The position numbers and the translations under genes are program-made. This document shows, piece after piece, positions 24,901-25,465 of a stretch of 25,465 bases of DNA. Under the pieces are notes generated by a model that saw nothing but the letters and a program-made list of their open reading frames with translations, was not told the DNA's origin and made no database searches. The DNA is from JBIICS01 sp044238735 (GTDB lineage Bacteria; Bacteroidota; Bacteroidia; UBA4408). The stretch is taken from the NCBI GenBank assembly GCA_044238735.1, contig JBIICS010000029.1:1-25465 (forward strand). The letters are read 5' to 3'. The stretch's first letter is position 1. Each line of letters opens with the position of its first letter.

Positions 24901-25465
24901 GTGGCGACTGGAATAATTTTGCACCAGGTTCTGTTTTTATGGCCAGAAACGGGGTAGTTACTTTTAATGGTACTGGTAATCAATTATTGTTAACCGGTTC
25001 TACAGTTGCTTCTGCTCCAGGGTTTACGCCAATTGCAATTGCCGGTAAAAGTTTTTATGATGTTGTGGTAAATAAATCTTCAGGATGGTTAACACTCGGA
25101 AATGCAACAAATTTTGGAGATTTAGATATTTTGGATGATTTAACCATTTCTACTGGAACAGGTGGTTTTAGTACGGGTGGTTTCGATATCGTTGTAAGAG
25201 GTAATTATACATGTTCTTCTACATTCCAGATGTCTAACTTTAATAGTGTATTAGTTTTAACAGCAAGTTCTGGAAGTAAAACATTTACCAGTGGTGCGTC
25301 TGCCTCTAATGTTTATAGGGATATTTACGTTAATGCTCCCGGTGTTACCTACACTTTGCAAGATAACATAACTATTACCAATAATGGTGCAGCGGCCAGT
25401 ACAACAGGTTTAATTTTAAATGGCGGGACGGTAGATTTAAATGGGAAAACGTTGGTATTTAATAC
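18915..25465 (+). CDS. Giant secreted repeat protein, probable beta-solenoid surface adhesin (runs off the window)
   Basis: The frame is open from the ATG at 18915 to the window end: at least 2183 codons, no stop, C-terminus not seen. Residues 1-24 form a Sec signal peptide (basic start, core ILFFIVGL, cleavage probably after VRG). A module with WYS...TNW spans about 26-100. Near-identical repeats of about 132 aa follow (114-760). A variable solenoid-like stretch leads to an acidic DNDNG linker near 927. A second copy of the WYS/TNW module starts near 939. The rest carries irregular motifs of the type L-D-I-N-G, G-N-W and V-T-F-N/D-G. The composition is Gly/Thr/Asn/Ser-rich with very few charged residues, as in parallel beta-helix surface proteins. 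Bacteroidota usually export these by type IX secretion, but the C-terminal sorting domain lies beyond the edge. Function is probably adhesion, gliding or matrix, by inference. Confidence 0.9.
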   Translation, partial: MIKFLPRIILFFIVGLNMLNQVRGANWYSRSGQTIPTTLTNWTANPNGTGASPSNFTTATDTFFIQATHNYTQTAAWVLGADVHLQILGTLNFANSNFTVGGTTTIRSGGIITDNNNAGTNTFTGLLTIQTGGSLNTANTSPFVFSGGISNSGTLNKSGTGAVTFNATQTFSLNAAVTSFSGDITVTSGTLTINGNNPLTIPGSLTSNAGSSILISNTGSFTVSGTTTISGGLTDNNNAAVTTFTGILTLTSGTLDLSALSTANCVINGGITYTAGTFNVPNVTIGPSGSAPRTITASSAINWLAQNIVFSGTGAVTFTGNGGTTIGGSANINIPAALNISGSLLISTSGAFNVAGATVISGVGNLTDNNNAASSTFTGSVTLTAGTLDLSALNTANCVMNGGITYTAGTFNVPNVTIGTAGNITLNATSAINWLAQNIAFTGAGTVTFTGSGGTTLGGTGNISIPQNLIVSGSLLISTAGSFSVAGATTVNGTGSLTENNNATVSTFTGLVTLTAGTLDLSALSTVNCVMNGGITCTAGTFNVPNVTIGTAGNRTVTATSAINWLAQNIAFTGAGTITFTGAGGTTLGGTGNINVPQNLSVFNGPLLISTSGAFNVTGTTSISGTGSLTDNNNGAASTFTGLVTLTAGTLDLSALNSANCIFNGGITYTAGTFNVTSATIATATTVTATSAINWMSDNLAFTGSGLLTISGAGGVVISGTAALNIPGALTVNASSSLRLDLSGITTISGATTFNGLFDLNGKTARLLSASTIGASGRLNIGPNGVLRVASGVNIACSGVFRVVGSSGSPATITNDGSGTYTMSFGAATSVFHANNGIIEYTGGAGITITNGSIDATNNLSNTTFRNGSGTAYMTITTPVNLASTVVGAVFESGPTFNISRTSGTGAITFTNAGGALASGTAGEGNDNDNGNPGTLLIWSTSGSTFYSQGNANFSSLTNWNSLPAGGGTNPTTNKLTDGSSIFIVQDFDAVIIDQDISLKALSLLNGATLTFGNNATGRTVVLDSTLNISSGAIVNIGASSASHVLTIRGNLINNGQANFAPTSSRVINVNLDGASGTISGTTSPIFNNITINSPTVPFSSVVYTTTLPLDINGTVTLNANAVFNDGGLNHTIGGNWYQRSTTALVSTGTLTFDGNTVQSIGSSAPYNFGITFNNLTLSNALSVVFNTACTVNGAFLITSNTAVSTGASNQTFNGNFSVAGGSSYSSSATTIFNGTSAQSIDFSNCFFSAITFSNSGIKNTLGIVTNAISGLTTISAGTTVDGPLIFLTNSRLLVNGTCNWSGTLTFSGTAPGNPSIYTTSATNTMSLGTADVIIDGQHWAGFAAPATANNIIMGGNLTIKQSSATSYLVITNNTTITGTASKTFTIDPATTGVNVILYCRGVDNFPTGFGTVQIGPTSHVIYDATFSQTVRGNLSYGNLRGATSGTKTADGPLDINGSLQLYNGITFDLNGFDHTLEGNIDDSGTPTVINTNNTGTFTMDAPDANQIFAVNSTGTYTFNNFSITQTLPTATRTKTFRRPYNITGNFSMSNPAGDDVILLSVDLIQNDINAIGSSNTFTLGSNVWLNIQHPDFGASTMPTFEGAKSMDPASVFNYNGSNQTIANGFTYGSIFISGSLNKTATASLDINGYINGNSGVFVDGGFPHTVAGNWLLNSTIYANPTSLITLDGVNQGVLTGGNVCTFANLTSAGSGTKTMNGSTITILNNFNINNGSTFDANTRSIVIRGDWIQQPTGIFSQLVGALVLFNGTTANQNITSNDLSAFGGIRVNKPTANRLVKLNSTINIDGFLDVYGPNDPPALPTPTSLDGAFDFSNQNIYVGDNFFFRTGSGLISNGSTLYLDGSNSQDIIMNCTGCSLNNLELSNAGAKTLNRAIGNLVDVNGYVNINGATFNGSSNGIDLTVAGDWTNSGVFQHNGRTVTFDGANQLIGQSTFGNVVLSGTGTKTLGGSISLSNSLTIGTNITFDVTTANYGISVGGDWNNFAPGSVFMARNGVVTFNGTGNQLLLTGSTVASAPGFTPIAIAGKSFYDVVVNKSSGWLTLGNATNFGDLDILDDLTISTGTGGFSTGGFDIVVRGNYTCSSTFQMSNFNSVLVLTASSGSKTFTSGASASNVYRDIYVNAPGVTYTLQDNITITNNGAAASTTGLILNGGTVDLNGKTLVFN
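18987..19200 (+). other. WYS...TNW module, copy 1
   Basis: Residues 25 to about 95 of the giant protein. W27-Y28-S29 is followed by LTNW (W42), a Gly/Pro-rich turn, DTFFIQ, and a GTLNF strand. The same order reappears at residues of about 939-1015. Modules of this type open beta-helical stretches in other Bacteroidota surface proteins (general knowledge, not checked here). Confidence 0.6.
19254..21200 (+). repeat. Tandem repeats of about 132 residues in the giant protein
   Basis: The landmark [DE]NNN followed by S/T-T-F-T-G recurs at 19254, 19617, 20016, 20409 and 20805, i.e. spacings of 363, 399, 393 and 396 bp (121, 133, 131 and 132 codons). The last three full units share TAGTLDLSAL, then NGGITYTAGTFNVPNVTIG (or a close variant) and SAINWLAQNIAFTGAG. 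The first unit is divergent, and the fifth drifts after its middle and ends near 21200. All units are in frame with no length-breaking indels. Confidence 0.9.
21729..21960 (+). other. WYS...TNW module, copy 2
   Basis: Residues of about 939-1015 of the giant protein: W939, FYS at 946-948, LTNW (W960), a Gly/Pro-rich turn, SIFIVQ and GATLTF, paralleling copy 1 element by element. It follows a DNDNG linker and marks the start of a second solenoid-like segment. Confidence 0.6.

Noticed and set aside
1..25465. CRISPR arrays, insertion sequences, tRNA or rRNA genes
   Set aside because: No short direct repeats with unique spacers, no transposase or terminal inverted repeats, and no tRNA cloverleaf or rRNA sequence were found on reading both strands.

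Overview
The window is AT-rich bacterial chromosome from a member of the Bacteroidota. The supporting evidence is: promoters with the TAnnTTTG -7 element (one with a perfect TTTG element 19 nt upstream); almost no Shine-Dalgarno sequences; the DUF3098 gene, which is typical of this phylum, sitting between ftsX-like and uppP genes; several short Bacteroidota-style lipoproteins; and a giant secreted repeat protein of the type usually exported by type IX secretion. Genus and species cannot be read from the sequence.

Layout. (1) 1-1241: the tail of an unidentified gene, a convergent FAD-dependent oxidoreductase, and a short divergent promoter region. (2) 1242-5882, all plus strand: a HerA-like ATPase, then a tight cluster ftsX - DUF3098 - uppP - truB - alkyltransferase-like (ATL) gene. 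It combines envelope assembly (FtsX, undecaprenyl-PP recycling), tRNA modification and alkylation-damage recognition. (3) 5883-9086, minus strand: HU protein with its own promoter and a terminator shared with the plus-strand cluster, then an apparent MATE exporter - small lipoprotein - fmt operon. (4) 9160-12035: an orphan OppC/YejE-like ABC permease with an unusual insertion, convergent with a C-terminal processing protease. (5) 12159-14579, plus strand: exonuclease III, two small lipoproteins and AlkB, the last overlapping tail-to-tail by 36 bp with a P-type cation ATPase. (6) 14544-18332, minus strand: the P-type ATPase and an M42 aminopeptidase. (7) 18333-18914: a gene-poor leader region with a mini-ORF behind a strong Shine-Dalgarno and a hairpin. 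(8) 18915 to the right edge: one uninterrupted open frame of at least 2183 codons encoding a secreted, Gly/Thr/Asn/Ser-rich, probably beta-solenoid surface protein.

Most genes are ordinary housekeeping or envelope genes. The parts most worth a second look are the giant repeat protein with its leader; the run of genes whose only recognisable promoter element lies 4-15 nt from the start codon (possible leaderless mRNAs); the cysteine-less alkyltransferase-like protein; and the permease insertion. I found no mobile element, CRISPR array, rRNA or tRNA, and nothing that clearly amounts to a new multi-gene system.
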